64,000 nt of DNA from a bacterium YEK0313 (GTDB lineage Bacteria > Pseudomonadota > Alphaproteobacteria > Rhizobiales > Phreatobacteraceae), in contig CCMO02000001.1 in assembly GCA_000751295.2 (NCBI GenBank), positions 3,624,615-3,688,614 of the forward strand, in the 5' to 3' direction. Shown here piece by piece: positions 54,727-64,000 of the stretch. Made by a program: the position numbers and the translations under genes. Within the stretch, counting starts at the first letter, position 1, and every line of letters starts with the position of its first letter. The notes beneath the pieces were generated by a model. The model was not told the origin of the DNA. It saw only the letters and a list, made by a program, of their open reading frames with translations, and did not search any database.

Positions 54727-55254
54727 TCACCCCGGGGGTGCCTGCGCTCGACGATAACGATCGAAGGTCGTCCCATAGGCCGCGCGCTGCCCTTGCGCCG
54801 TGAAGCCAAGCGCCAGCGCCGTGGCGATCGAGGGCCGGTTCTGAGGATCGATCAGCGCGAGGACTTCGGCAAGGCCGACCGTCGAGAAACCATGCGCCAG
54901 CACCCGGGCGGCCGCCTCGCGGGCATGACCCCTGCCCCAGGCCGCGCGCGGCAGGCGCCAGCCGATCTCGACGCCCGGTCCGCTCCCTTCGACCGGGATC
55001 AGCAGCACGGTGCCGAGAAAATCATGCGGCGCATGCTTCGAACGGATCGTCCAATGTCCAAGCCCCGGGCCGAAATCATGGCCGATACGCCCGGCGAGCG
55101 CGGCGCGGTAGGCCTCGGGATCGAAACCGTCGCGGAAAGCCGGCGGCATGAACCGCCGCACGATCGGATCGGCATCCATCGCGATGAAATCCTCGATATC
55201 GCACGCGGCGCGCGGGTCGAGGATCAGTCGCTCGGTCGACATCCGGGGAACCAT
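54727..55254 (-). CDS. GNAT-family N-acetyltransferase (RimJ/RimL type)
   Basis: The protein has 175 residues from MVPRMSTERLILDPRAA (GGAGAGG before ATG 55254), with ERLILRP-like start, IGWRLPRAAWGRGHAREAAARVLAHGF (acetyl-CoA-binding R/QxxGxG/A loop in GRGHAREA) and VLALIDPQNRPSIATALALGF, typical of RimJ/RimL-type acetyltransferases. The acceptor is unknown. It ends near and convergent with the GFA-family gene. Confidence 0.93.
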   Translation of the reverse strand: MVPRMSTERLILDPRAACDIEDFIAMDADPIVRRFMPPAFRDGFDPEAYRAALAGRIGHDFGPGLGHWTIRSKHAPHDFLGTVLLIPVEGSGPGVEIGWRLPRAAWGRGHAREAAARVLAHGFSTVGLAEVLALIDPQNRPSIATALALGFTAQGQRAAYGTTFDRYRRAQAPPG

Positions 55255-55290
55255 GACCTCTCCGAACCGCAACCTTCGGCCGCGCCGCGC

Positions 55291-55869
55291 TCACCGGTTC
55301 GCGCCCGGCACCCACAGCACGTCGCGCGCGCCCTTGTCGTTGAGGTAGCGGCCGGCGACGAACAGGAAATCCGAGAGACGGTTGATATAGTGGAGCGAGG
55401 CGTGCGACACGATCTCGCCGGCCTGGCGCGACAGCGCCACCATGACGCGCTCGGCCCGCCGGCTGATCGTGCGGGCAAGATGCAGGTGGGCCGCCGCCGG
55501 GCTGCCGCCCGGCAGGATGAAGCTCTTCAGCGGCTTCAGCTCGGCATTCAGCAGGTCGATCTCGCCTTCGAGGCGCGCGACCTGGGCCGGCACGATGCGC
55601 AGCGGTTCGTATTCCAGCGCCTCGCCGGTATCCGGGGTGGCGAGATCGGCACCGAGATCGAACAGATCGTTCTGAATGCGTGAGAGCATGGCATCGAGCG
55701 CGGCGTCGTCGCCGGTATGCAGGCGCGCGAGCCCGATCGCGGCATTGGCTTCGTCGACGATGCCATAGGCTTCGACGCGCAGGTCGAACTTGAGCCGCCG
55801 GCCGCCGGCGGCGAGCCCGGTGGTGCCATCGTCGCCAGTACGCGTGTAGATTTTGTTGAGCTTGACCAT
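55291..55869 (-). CDS. PduO-type ATP:cob(I)alamin adenosyltransferase
   Basis: This enzyme transfers adenosyl from ATP to cob(I)alamin to make coenzyme B12. The 192-residue, all-helical protein begins MVKLNKIYTRTGDDGTTGL, the ATP-binding N-terminal motif. It contains VDEANAAIGLAR, FILPGGSPAAAHLHLARTI and RRAERVMVALS, the conserved substrate-binding helices, and ends with NRLSDFLFVAGRYLN. It lies 22 bp downstream of a twin-helix small protein, an arrangement common in rhizobia. Confidence 0.96.
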   Translation of the reverse strand: MVKLNKIYTRTGDDGTTGLAAGGRRLKFDLRVEAYGIVDEANAAIGLARLHTGDDAALDAMLSRIQNDLFDLGADLATPDTGEALEYEPLRIVPAQVARLEGEIDLLNAELKPLKSFILPGGSPAAAHLHLARTISRRAERVMVALSRQAGEIVSHASLHYINRLSDFLFVAGRYLNDKGARDVLWVPGANR

Positions 55870-55891
55870 GGTTCTCCGCCCTGCCCGCCGG

Positions 55892-56083
55892 TCAGCCGCC
55901 GCTGGCCTTCAGCCAGATCGCGATCACGATGACGATGATCGCCAGGAACTGGAGCCCGACGCGCCAGCGCATCAGGGTCTGCGACGTGCTGGCCGGGCCG
56001 TTGCGCAGCATGTTGACGAGCCCCATCAGCAGCACGACGGCAACCGCGCCGATGGCGATGGGGACGAACATCGTGAAGGTCAT
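55892..56083 (-). CDS. Twin transmembrane helix small protein (HIG1-like)
   Basis: This 63-residue protein begins MTFTMFVPIAIGAVAVVLLM (first helix), has a short basic loop NMLRNGPASTSQTLMRWRV and a second helix LQFLAIIVIVIAIWL. The layout and the RNG/S-x-x-L-M-R-W-R loop fit HIG1-domain/twin-helix proteins, some of which associate with respiratory complexes. ATG 56083 is chosen; the longer frame to 56167 adds non-conserved residues. Confidence 0.9.
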   Translation of the reverse strand: MTFTMFVPIAIGAVAVVLLMGLVNMLRNGPASTSQTLMRWRVGLQFLAIIVIVIAIWLKASGG

Positions 56084-56426
56084 GGGTCTTTTCCACTGTC
56101 GGGCGCCATGCCGTTCGGACGGCGCGCTCCCCATCCAGATGTAAGCGATCGGCCGCGGCGATGCCATGGCGCAACGGGAGCGCTATGGCGGAACCGCGAG
56201 GCGAAGGCCAGGGTTCCAGAACGGTGCAATGTCTGATATCGGGCCGCGACCAGCCGCCCGGCCGCCTCCCCTAGCCGCGCATGCCTACCAGCAATTGCAG
56301 GGGCTTTCGCCGCCTCTGTTTCCGTTCCGTTCGCTTCCGGGCACGCTTGTGCCAAGATAGGCGAATCGATTCGGGGCGCTTTCGCCGGATTTTCCGGCCG
56401 GGCCCCTTTTGAGCTCATGGTGTACA
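56084..56426. other. Divergent promoter region between the twin-helix gene and parE
   Basis: I see no gene or strong repeat in these 343 bp. It must carry promoters for both directions, but no clear -35/-10 pair stands out. Confidence 0.5.
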
Positions 56427-58481
56427 ATGGATTCCAACGACCTGTTCGAGCGATCCGGTTCGGAAAAGCCGGCCGCCGCGCGCGCAGCCGCCGGCCGGCC
56501 AAAGGCCGAGCCGGTCAAGGCTCAGGCGAAAGCCGGCGTCGGCACGCCGGGTGAACAGGGCTATACCGCCTCCTCCATCGAGGTCCTGGAAGGGCTGGAG
56601 CCCGTCCGGCGCCGTCCGGGCATGTATATCGGCGGCACCGACGAGAAGGCGCTGCACCACCTCTTCGCCGAAGTCATCGACAATTCCATGGACGAGGCGG
56701 TGGCCGGCCACGCCACCTGGATCGATGTCGAGCTCGATGCCGATGGCGCGCTGACGGTCACCGATAACGGCCGCGGCATCCCGATCGACCCGCATCCGAA
56801 ATTCCCGGGCAAGTCGGCGCTCGAGGTCATCATGTGCACCCTGCACGCGGGCGGCAAGTTCGACTCCAAGGTCTACGAGACCTCGGGCGGCCTGCACGGC
56901 GTCGGCGTATCGGTGGTCAATGCGCTGTCCGTCGAGCTCGACGTCGAAGTCGCGCGCAGCCAGACGCTCTACCGCCAGCGCTTCTCCCGCGGCGTTCCGC
57001 TGGGGGGCCTCGAGGAGCTCGGCCGGGTGCAGAACCGGCGCGGCACGAAGATTCGCTTCCTGCCCGATCCGCAGATCTTCAAGGACGGCCATCACTTCAA
57101 GCCGGCGCGCCTGTTCAAGATGGCGCGGTCCAAGGCCTATCTGTTCGGCGGCGTCGAGATCCGCTGGAGCTGCGCCCCGGAGCTGGTCAAGGGCACGGAC
57201 GTCCCGGAAAAGGCCGTTCTGCGCTTCCCCGGCGGCCTGAAGGACTATCTCGCCGCCACCCTCACCGGCGCGACCATGGTCCACCAGGACATCTTTTCCG
57301 GCAAGATCGACCGCCAGGGCCATGGCTCGGCGGAATGGGCGATCGGCTGGGTCGGCGACCAGGACGGCTTCATCTCGTCCTACTGCAACACCATCCCGAC
57401 CCCCGAGGGCGGCACCCATGAGCAGGGCCTGAGGATCGCGCTGCTGCGCGGCCTGAAAGACCATGCCGAGCGCACCGGCAACAAGCGCGCCGCGCAGATC
57501 ACCACCGACGACATCCTCGCCGGTTGCGCGGTCATGCTGTCGGTGTTCATCCGCGAGCCCGAATTCCAGGGCCAGACCAAGGACAAGCTGGCGACCGCCG
57601 AGGCCTCGCGCATCGTCGAAAACGCCATTCGCGACCCGTTCGACCACTGGCTTGCCGGCAATCCGAACCAGGCCAACCGCCTGCTCGACTGGGTGATCGA
57701 GCGGGCCGAGGAGCGCCTGCGCCGGCGCGCGGAAAAGGAGGTCAACCGCAAGACGGCGGTGCGCAAGCTGCGCCTGCCCGGCAAGCTCGCCGACTGCTCC
57801 AACAACCAGGCCGAGGGCTCCGAACTGTTCATCGTCGAGGGCGACTCGGCGGGCGGCTCGGCCAAGCAGGCGCGCGACCGCAAGACCCAGGCGATCCTGC
57901 CGCTGCGCGGCAAGATCCTCAACGTCGCCAGCGCAGGCCGCGACAAGCTCGCGCAGAACCAGCAGCTGTCCGATCTGATCCAGGCGCTCGGCTGCGGCAC
58001 CGGCTCGCACTATCGCGATGACGATCTGCGCTACGAGAAGGTCATCATCATGACCGATGCGGATGTCGACGGCGACCACATCGCGACGCTGCTGATCACC
58101 TTCTTCTACCGGCAGATGCCGCGGCTGATCGACAACGGCCATCTTTATCTGGCGGTGCCGCCGCTCTACCGCCTCAGCCAGGGCGGCAAGACGATCTATG
58201 CGCGCGACGACGCCCACAAGGACGAGCTCCTGAAATCCGCCTTCAAGGGCAACCAGAAGGTGGAGATCGGCCGTTTCAAAGGCCTCGGCGAGATGATGCC
58301 GCAGCAGCTGAAGGAGACCACCATGGATCCGAAGGTGCGCACGCTGCTGCGCGTCCATGTCGAGCCCGAGGAGCGGCCGGAAACCTCCGACAGCGTCGAG
58401 CGGCTGATGGGCGCCAAGGCCGAGCCGCGCTTCGCCTTCATCCAGGAACGGGCCGAGTTCGCCGAAGAGCTGGATATCTGA
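56427..58481 (+). CDS. parE: DNA topoisomerase IV subunit B
   Basis: ParE is the ATPase subunit that, with ParC, decatenates daughter chromosomes. From MDSNDLFERSGSEKP it has 684 residues. The GHKL ATPase domain contains EVIDNSMDEAVAGHA, VTDNGRGIPID and GGLHGVGVSVVNALS; the transducer and TOPRIM domain contain ELFIVEGDSAGGSAKQARDR, LPLRGKILNV and MTDADVDGDHIATLL. The C-terminal region lacks the GyrB-specific insert, and the phrasing (ETSGGLHGVG, KTQAILPLRGK) favours ParE over GyrB. The first 45 residues are a variable Ala/Lys-rich tail. Confidence 0.95.
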   Translation: MDSNDLFERSGSEKPAAARAAAGRPKAEPVKAQAKAGVGTPGEQGYTASSIEVLEGLEPVRRRPGMYIGGTDEKALHHLFAEVIDNSMDEAVAGHATWIDVELDADGALTVTDNGRGIPIDPHPKFPGKSALEVIMCTLHAGGKFDSKVYETSGGLHGVGVSVVNALSVELDVEVARSQTLYRQRFSRGVPLGGLEELGRVQNRRGTKIRFLPDPQIFKDGHHFKPARLFKMARSKAYLFGGVEIRWSCAPELVKGTDVPEKAVLRFPGGLKDYLAATLTGATMVHQDIFSGKIDRQGHGSAEWAIGWVGDQDGFISSYCNTIPTPEGGTHEQGLRIALLRGLKDHAERTGNKRAAQITTDDILAGCAVMLSVFIREPEFQGQTKDKLATAEASRIVENAIRDPFDHWLAGNPNQANRLLDWVIERAEERLRRRAEKEVNRKTAVRKLRLPGKLADCSNNQAEGSELFIVEGDSAGGSAKQARDRKTQAILPLRGKILNVASAGRDKLAQNQQLSDLIQALGCGTGSHYRDDDLRYEKVIIMTDADVDGDHIATLLITFFYRQMPRLIDNGHLYLAVPPLYRLSQGGKTIYARDDAHKDELLKSAFKGNQKVEIGRFKGLGEMMPQQLKETTMDPKVRTLLRVHVEPEERPETSDSVERLMGAKAEPRFAFIQERAEFAEELDI

Positions 58482-58482
58482 G

Positions 58483-58956
58483 ATGTCGGGGGGTGCGGCC
58501 CGGCCCGCCCCCGTCAAGGTGGCCCTCATCGCCGCCGCCCTCGCGGCTGGCCTCGTCCCTGCCCCGGCCCGGGCGGACCCGGTCGATGCGACGCGGCTGC
58601 TGGCGGCCATTCCCGGCGAGATCATGTTCGTCCGGATCGCCGGCACCTGGGCGAGCCCGGAACGCGAGGGCTTGACCCGCATCGTGCTGATCCGCCCTTC
58701 GGTGCGCGCGGAGGCGATGCGCCTGTTCGTCCAATGGCTCGCGCCGGACAGCCGGGGCAGCCGCTTCGCGGTCGTCGCCGCCGAAGAGGTCCCTGAAGTC
58801 TTCGATTGGCGCCTCAAGATCGACGACTACCGCATCGAGCCCGAAACGACCGGCTCGCGTGTCCTGTTCGAGGCGACCGTGCTCACCAACGGCCAGCGCC
58901 GCCGCTACGAGCTGACGATCGGCCCGCCGGGCGACGTCATGTTCGCCGCACGCTGA
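58483..58956 (+). CDS. Hypothetical secreted protein
   Basis: This 157-residue protein has a probable signal peptide (VKVALIAAALAAGLVPAPARAD, cleavage near ARA-D) and a beta-rich mature region (GEIMFVRIAGTWASPEREGL; DWRLKIDDYRIEPETTGSRV). I do not recognise a domain. Its ATG lies one base after the parE stop, so it is likely translated from the parE message. Confidence 0.8.
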   Translation: MSGGAARPAPVKVALIAAALAAGLVPAPARADPVDATRLLAAIPGEIMFVRIAGTWASPEREGLTRIVLIRPSVRAEAMRLFVQWLAPDSRGSRFAVVAAEEVPEVFDWRLKIDDYRIEPETTGSRVLFEATVLTNGQRRRYELTIGPPGDVMFAAR

Positions 58957-58969
58957 GGAATGGCCAGGC

Positions 58970-59668
58970 CTACCAGGCCAGCCAGTCCGCGAGAGCCGCG
59001 TTCACCGCCTCAGGCCGCTCCAGCGTCGACAGGTGGCCGCAATCGGGGATCCGGACGAGCCGCGCTCCCGGGATCGCGTCGGCCATGTCCTCGGACATGA
59101 ACGGCGGCGTGATGACGTCGCCTTCCCCCACCAGCACCAGGGTCGGACAGATGATCGCGCCAAGCCCCGGCTGATAGTCGGGCCGTGCCAGCACCGCCTT
59201 CTGCTGGCGGATGAAGGTTTCCGGCCCGGTCGCGTCGTGCATGGCCCGCACCTGCGCCTCCAGCGCGGCATCGTGCACACGGGCCACATCCACCAGGCGG
59301 TGCCAGAGCAGGCTGTGGACCTCGTCGAAATGGCCGCGCTCGGCGAATTTCAGGGTCATCCGGCGGATTTCGGCATCCTGTTCGGTATCCGCGCTCGCCC
59401 GCGTATCCAGGAGCGCGAGGCGTGTGACCCGCTCCGGCGCCCGGCGCATGACCTCGAACGCCACATAGCCGCCGAACGACAGGCCGCCGAGAGCAAAGAC
59501 CGGCGGCGCTTCGGCCAGAAGCCGTTCCGCCACCGCCGCGATCGTGGCGTCCTGGCGGTGGTCGGCGATGATGACCTCCCGGGACCGGCCGATCGCCTCG
59601 CGTTGCGGCGCAAAAAGCGCCTCGGTGCAATTCAACCCCGGAACCAGGACAAGCGGCTCGTGTGCCAT
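58970..59668 (-). CDS. Alpha/beta-fold hydrolase
   Basis: The protein has 232 residues from MAHEPLVLVPGLNCTEALF. The nucleophile elbow is GGLSFGGY (Ser near residue 78), the acid is in LVGEGDVITPP and the histidine in CGHLSTLERPEAV, completing a catalytic triad. It resembles small esterase/MhpC-like hydrolases; no substrate can be assigned. It ends 13 bp from the convergent secreted protein gene. Confidence 0.92.
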   Translation of the reverse strand: MAHEPLVLVPGLNCTEALFAPQREAIGRSREVIIADHRQDATIAAVAERLLAEAPPVFALGGLSFGGYVAFEVMRRAPERVTRLALLDTRASADTEQDAEIRRMTLKFAERGHFDEVHSLLWHRLVDVARVHDAALEAQVRAMHDATGPETFIRQQKAVLARPDYQPGLGAIICPTLVLVGEGDVITPPFMSEDMADAIPGARLVRIPDCGHLSTLERPEAVNAALADWLAW

Positions 59669-59786
59669 GATGACGTCTTCCAACACCCGGAATCGGGCCA
59701 GGCCCGATGACGGCATCGTGCCCTGAAAATCAGGGCCAAAGCGACGCAAACACGTCGTGTTGTACCGTTTGCACAGCTGACATTCA

Positions 59787-59814
59787 TTGACAATCCAGCC
59801 TCAAGGGCTATGTT
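59787..59814 (+). promoter_or_regulatory. Predicted promoter of the DEAD-box helicase gene
   Basis: TTGACA (59787-59792) and TATGTT (59809-59814) are 16 bp apart. This implies a leader of roughly 150 nt before the helicase start at 59969, long enough for post-transcriptional control as in other cold-responsive helicase genes. I see no other gene in 59669-59968. Confidence 0.5.
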
Positions 59815-59968
59815 GCAGCGCGTCGAGAAGGCTTAAGCAGCATTTGCGCCTTCCGCACCGTCCGTCCGGCCTCGTGGGTTCTAGGGGCCGATCCGCGCGA
59901 AACCGTTTCGCGCCGAACGTCACCTCTCCCGTCATCAGACCCTTCAAGGCCAAGGACTAAACAACCCT

Positions 59969-61429
<1,461 letters not shown>

Positions 61430-61534
61430 CGATCGCCTTTACCGGCCATTCAGTATTGGCTGCATAACCTGCCGGCTACAATCCAAGGGGGCTGCGTCCT
61501 GCCCGCCTCCTGTCCGGCAGGGACGGCCGCCGCT

Positions 61535-62599
61535 ATGTTTGAGCGTTACGACGACATCGAACGGACGCATTCCTTCGCCGATCTGGCCTTCGGACAGATC
61601 AAGGGGCGCAAGCTTGCGGCGATCCCGCGCAACTACGAGGTCTGGTACGCCTACGCTTCCGGCTACCACACCGAGCTGTCGGACGCGGTCAATGCGCTGA
61701 TCGCCGAGCATGGCGCGGTCAGCCAGGACCAGCTCGATGCGATCTACGAGCAGTTCCTGTCGCCTGGCCGCCTCACCGACAAGATCGACGTCGTCGGCAG
61801 CCGCGTGATGGACGAGATCGAAGGCGTCATGCGGATGATCGATTCGGCGGCCGGCCAGGCGAGCGCCTATGGCCACGATCTCGCCGGGGCCTCGGCCAAG
61901 CTGTCGGCGGCCGGCTCGACCGACGGCGTCCGGGCGGTCATCGAGACCCTGGTGCGCTCGACCCGCGAAATCGAAGCCAACAACAAGGCGCTGGAGCAGC
62001 GGTTGCGCGCATCGCGCAGCGAAATCAGGCAGTTGCAGGACAATCTTGATGCAGCGCGCACGGAATCGCTGACCGATCCGCTGACCTCGCTCGGCAATCG
62101 CAAATATTACGACCAGGCGATCAACAAGGCCCTCCTGCTGGCGCAGAAGTCCGGCACGCCGCTGGCGCTCCTGGTCAGCGACATCGACAACTTCAAGAAG
62201 TTCAACGACACGTTCGGCCATCTGACCGGCGACCAGGTGCTGCGGCTCGTGGCCCTGGCGGTCAAGCAGAACGTCAAGCCGGGCGACCTCGCCTGCCGCT
62301 ACGGCGGCGAGGAATTCGCGATCATCCTGCCCGACACGACGCAGCGCGCGGCGGTCTCGGTCGCCGAGCACATCCGGCGCGCGGTCATGACCAAGGAACT
62401 GATCAAGCGCTCGACCAGCGAAAATCTCGGCCGGATCACGGTCTCGCTCGGCGTCGCCATGTTCCAGCCGGGCGACACCGCGGCGACACTCTATGAGCGC
62501 GCGGACAAGTGCCTCTATACCGCCAAGCGCAGCGGCCGGAACCGCGTGATCTGCGAAACCGACGCTGAAATCACCCGCGAGCGCCCCAAGGTGGCCTGA
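61535..62599 (+). CDS. GGDEF-domain diguanylate cyclase
   Basis: This 354-residue cytosolic protein makes cyclic di-GMP. The N-terminal region (about 1-150) is helical, of the kind found in PleD/DgcB-like enzymes (FADLAFGQIKGRKLAAIPRN), followed by a coiled coil (TREIEANNKALEQRLRASRS). The GGDEF domain is at about 180-340, with SLTDPLTSLGNRKYYDQAI, DIDNFKKFND and active-site GGEEF. The inhibitory I-site expected as RxxD five residues upstream is KPGD, so product inhibition may be weakened. No membrane helix is present. Confidence 0.95.
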   Translation: MFERYDDIERTHSFADLAFGQIKGRKLAAIPRNYEVWYAYASGYHTELSDAVNALIAEHGAVSQDQLDAIYEQFLSPGRLTDKIDVVGSRVMDEIEGVMRMIDSAAGQASAYGHDLAGASAKLSAAGSTDGVRAVIETLVRSTREIEANNKALEQRLRASRSEIRQLQDNLDAARTESLTDPLTSLGNRKYYDQAINKALLLAQKSGTPLALLVSDIDNFKKFNDTFGHLTGDQVLRLVALAVKQNVKPGDLACRYGGEEFAIILPDTTQRAAVSVAEHIRRAVMTKELIKRSTSENLGRITVSLGVAMFQPGDTAATLYERADKCLYTAKRSGRNRVICETDAEITRERPKVA

Positions 62600-62711
62600 A
62601 CCGATATTGGCCACGAGGCTATCTCGGCCGGCACTGGTGTCCGAGCGGGTCGACATGGTTCGCGCCCGGAGGTGGCGCCGTCGCTTCGGCGCCGGCCGGA
62701 CGGCCCGGTGC

Positions 62712-63506
62712 TCACCCGTCGAGGAAAGCCCGCGCCATGTCGACAAGGCCCGGGGCATCGGGCAGCGTGTAGTGGGTGACGCCGGGCAGGATCGCCAGTC
62801 TGTGGCGAACCATGCCAGACCCGTCCCAGCCGCCGTCGCGCAGCCCGCCTCCGAGCAACTGGTAGAAGCGCACGATATGCCCCGGCTCGAAGATGTCGCT
62901 GTCGCCGTAGACCAGCAGCGTGGTCGGCTTCAGCGCCGCGGCCTCTTCCGACCAGTCATACGGTTGGCGCAGGGCCTCGCCCATGCGTGCGACGAATTCG
63001 GCGAAATCCTCGACGCGCGGCGCCACCGCCTTGTAGGCGTCGTATAGGGGGCTTTGCATCAGCATGGCCGCCGTCTCGCGGCTGATGCCCTGCTGCTGCG
63101 CGCGGGTGTCCGCGTAGAAGCCGGTACTGGCATAGGCGACGGAAGCCAGGACCAGCTTGCGCACCGTTTCGGGATGTTGAACCGCCAGGCGGAAGGAGAC
63201 CTTGCCGCCGGCGGAATAGCCCATCGCGTCCACCCGCTCGAATCCGAGGGAGCGCACCACGGTCGCCATGTCGTCGCCCATGGCGATGGTATCGATCGGG
63301 CGGTCGGTCAGCGCTGTGCGGCCGTGGCCGTAGAGGTCGACGCTGATCACCCGGCGTCGCTCGGCGAGGCGATCGCGCAGCGGGGCGACCATGTCCATCG
63401 TGCCGAACCCGCCGTGCAGCAGCAGCAGGGGCGCCCCCTCGCCGTGAATCTCGTAGCCGTAGCGGACACCACCCGCTTCGGCATGGCCCTTCCTGATCTG
63501 GCTCAT
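62712..63506 (-). CDS. Alpha/beta-fold hydrolase
   Basis: The protein has 264 residues from MSQIRKGHAEAGGVRYGYEI (GGAGGACGACG before ATG 63506). Motifs: oxyanion loop LLLLHGGFGTM, nucleophile elbow GYSAGGKVS, acid in LLVYGDSDIFEP and histidine in LPGVTHYTLP. It resembles AB-hydrolase enzymes such as 3-oxoadipate enol-lactonase or haloperoxidase-type esterases; the precise reaction is not evident. It is the second, unrelated hydrolase of this segment. Confidence 0.92.
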   Translation of the reverse strand: MSQIRKGHAEAGGVRYGYEIHGEGAPLLLLHGGFGTMDMVAPLRDRLAERRRVISVDLYGHGRTALTDRPIDTIAMGDDMATVVRSLGFERVDAMGYSAGGKVSFRLAVQHPETVRKLVLASVAYASTGFYADTRAQQQGISRETAAMLMQSPLYDAYKAVAPRVEDFAEFVARMGEALRQPYDWSEEAAALKPTTLLVYGDSDIFEPGHIVRFYQLLGGGLRDGGWDGSGMVRHRLAILPGVTHYTLPDAPGLVDMARAFLDG

Positions 63507-63596
63507 CGTCGTCCTCCGCTGTCTCTTTCGAAGGACGTCACCGGGAGACGCGATCCGACAAGGGAGCGCAAATCTGTGGGCCGGCCGGTTCCCCAC

Positions 63597-63989
63597 CTAT
63601 CGCGCGCGGGACGCCTTCGGCTTGCCGCCGCGCGACGGCCGGGGCACGGGCCTTCTTGCCGCGGCCCTGAGCGCGGCGCCCCAGGCAAGACCCGCCCACT
63701 GCCTCACGCTCGCCTCGTCGTCGTAGCAGGCCTCCGGCATGCGCCGGTAGTTCAGGCCCATTTCCTTGCCCGCCCTGGTGGTCATGACGAAAGGGGTGCA
63801 ATTTTCGGCAGCGAAGGCGGCGTCGGCCTCCGCATCCGACTTCAGATAGACCACGCCGTCATGGACGAGCGCGAACATCAACCCATCGCGCATGATGCCC
63901 TGGCCGCCGAACATGGTTCGGACGACGATGGGGCCGAAGGGCTGGAACAGGTCTTTCAGGACGTCGGGATCGATCAGCCCCGAGCGCAT
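63597..63989 (-). CDS. TfoX N-terminal domain protein (start near window edge)
   Basis: This 130-residue protein has the TfoX_N fold marked by VVRTMFGGQGIMRDGLMFAL and VVYLKSDAEADAAF, with a basic Pro/Arg/Lys-rich tail. Despite the name of the founding competence regulator, small single-domain members are of unknown function. The frame stays open to the right edge of the window, so the true start may lie a few residues upstream; ATG 63989 is provisional. Confidence 0.88.
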   Translation of the reverse strand: MRSGLIDPDVLKDLFQPFGPIVVRTMFGGQGIMRDGLMFALVHDGVVYLKSDAEADAAFAAENCTPFVMTTRAGKEMGLNYRRMPEACYDDEASVRQWAGLAWGAALRAAARRPVPRPSRGGKPKASRAR

Positions 63990-64000
63990 CAGGAGGCGCC

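Overview
The window is GC-rich chromosomal DNA, densely packed with high-GC3 genes, from an alphaproteobacterium, most likely of the order Hyphomicrobiales (Rhizobiales). The pointers are: an FnrN/FixK-regulated ccoNOQP oxidase operon beside hemN; a ROSE RNA thermometer in front of a small heat-shock gene; class I PHA synthase; the gene order aminotransferase-hom-glpX-recJ; and a twin-helix small protein beside a PduO-type adenosyltransferase. I cannot name the genus from the sequence.

Layout. 1-7.2 kb: microaerobic respiration. ccoG (cut by the window edge), ccoPQON on the minus strand, then divergent hemN and a TauE/SafE-like gene, with three TTGA-N6-TCAA boxes. 7.2-13.8 kb: an oligopeptide-type ABC importer (dppABCDF order, minus strand) ending in a D-cysteine desulfhydrase/ACC deaminase-like gene, with a small in-frame tandem duplication at the dppC-dppD junction. 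14.2-15.7 kb: tRNA-Glu and two Hsp20 genes behind an RpoH-type promoter and a ROSE element. 15.8-16.4 kb: a decayed stretch with an IS481 transposase fragment and a frameshifted LysR fragment. 16.4-18.3 kb: an Lrp/AsnC regulator divergent from a PLP aminotransferase. 18.5-27.7 kb: one long minus-strand unit, lysR, then gamma-glutamyltransferase, a GsiBCDA-like peptide importer and an FAD amine/amino-acid oxidase. This suggests uptake and breakdown of gamma-glutamyl compounds. 28-29.2 kb: a family III CoA-transferase.

29.5-36.8 kb: a two-gene surface-glycan module, a protein with two methyltransferase-like domains and a 1726-residue protein carrying three glycosyltransferase domains and five tandem 39-residue repeats. 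37.3-43.7 kb: recJ, glpX, hom, an atypical dapB homologue and an AlaC-like aminotransferase. 44-47.4 kb: a lipoprotein, PHA synthase with a histone-like N-terminal tail, and a hot-dog thioesterase. 47.4-52.8 kb: a HyuA-like protein, a DUF917 protein, an AroM domain fused to a LuxR-type DNA-binding domain, and an OPT transporter, with shared sequence motifs at the two promoters. 52.9-54.1 kb: argC preceded by what looks like an arginine attenuator: a sigma70-type promoter, a probably leaderless 16-codon ORF with four consecutive Arg codons, an antiterminator arm and an intrinsic terminator. 54.2-64 kb: housekeeping and accessory genes (GFA-family, GNAT, cobalamin adenosyltransferase, parE, rhlE, diguanylate cyclase, two alpha/beta hydrolases, TfoX-N).

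The best candidate for an undescribed system is the argC leader (53932-54135). The repeat-bearing triple glycosyltransferase and the AroM-LuxR fusion with its candidate operators come next.
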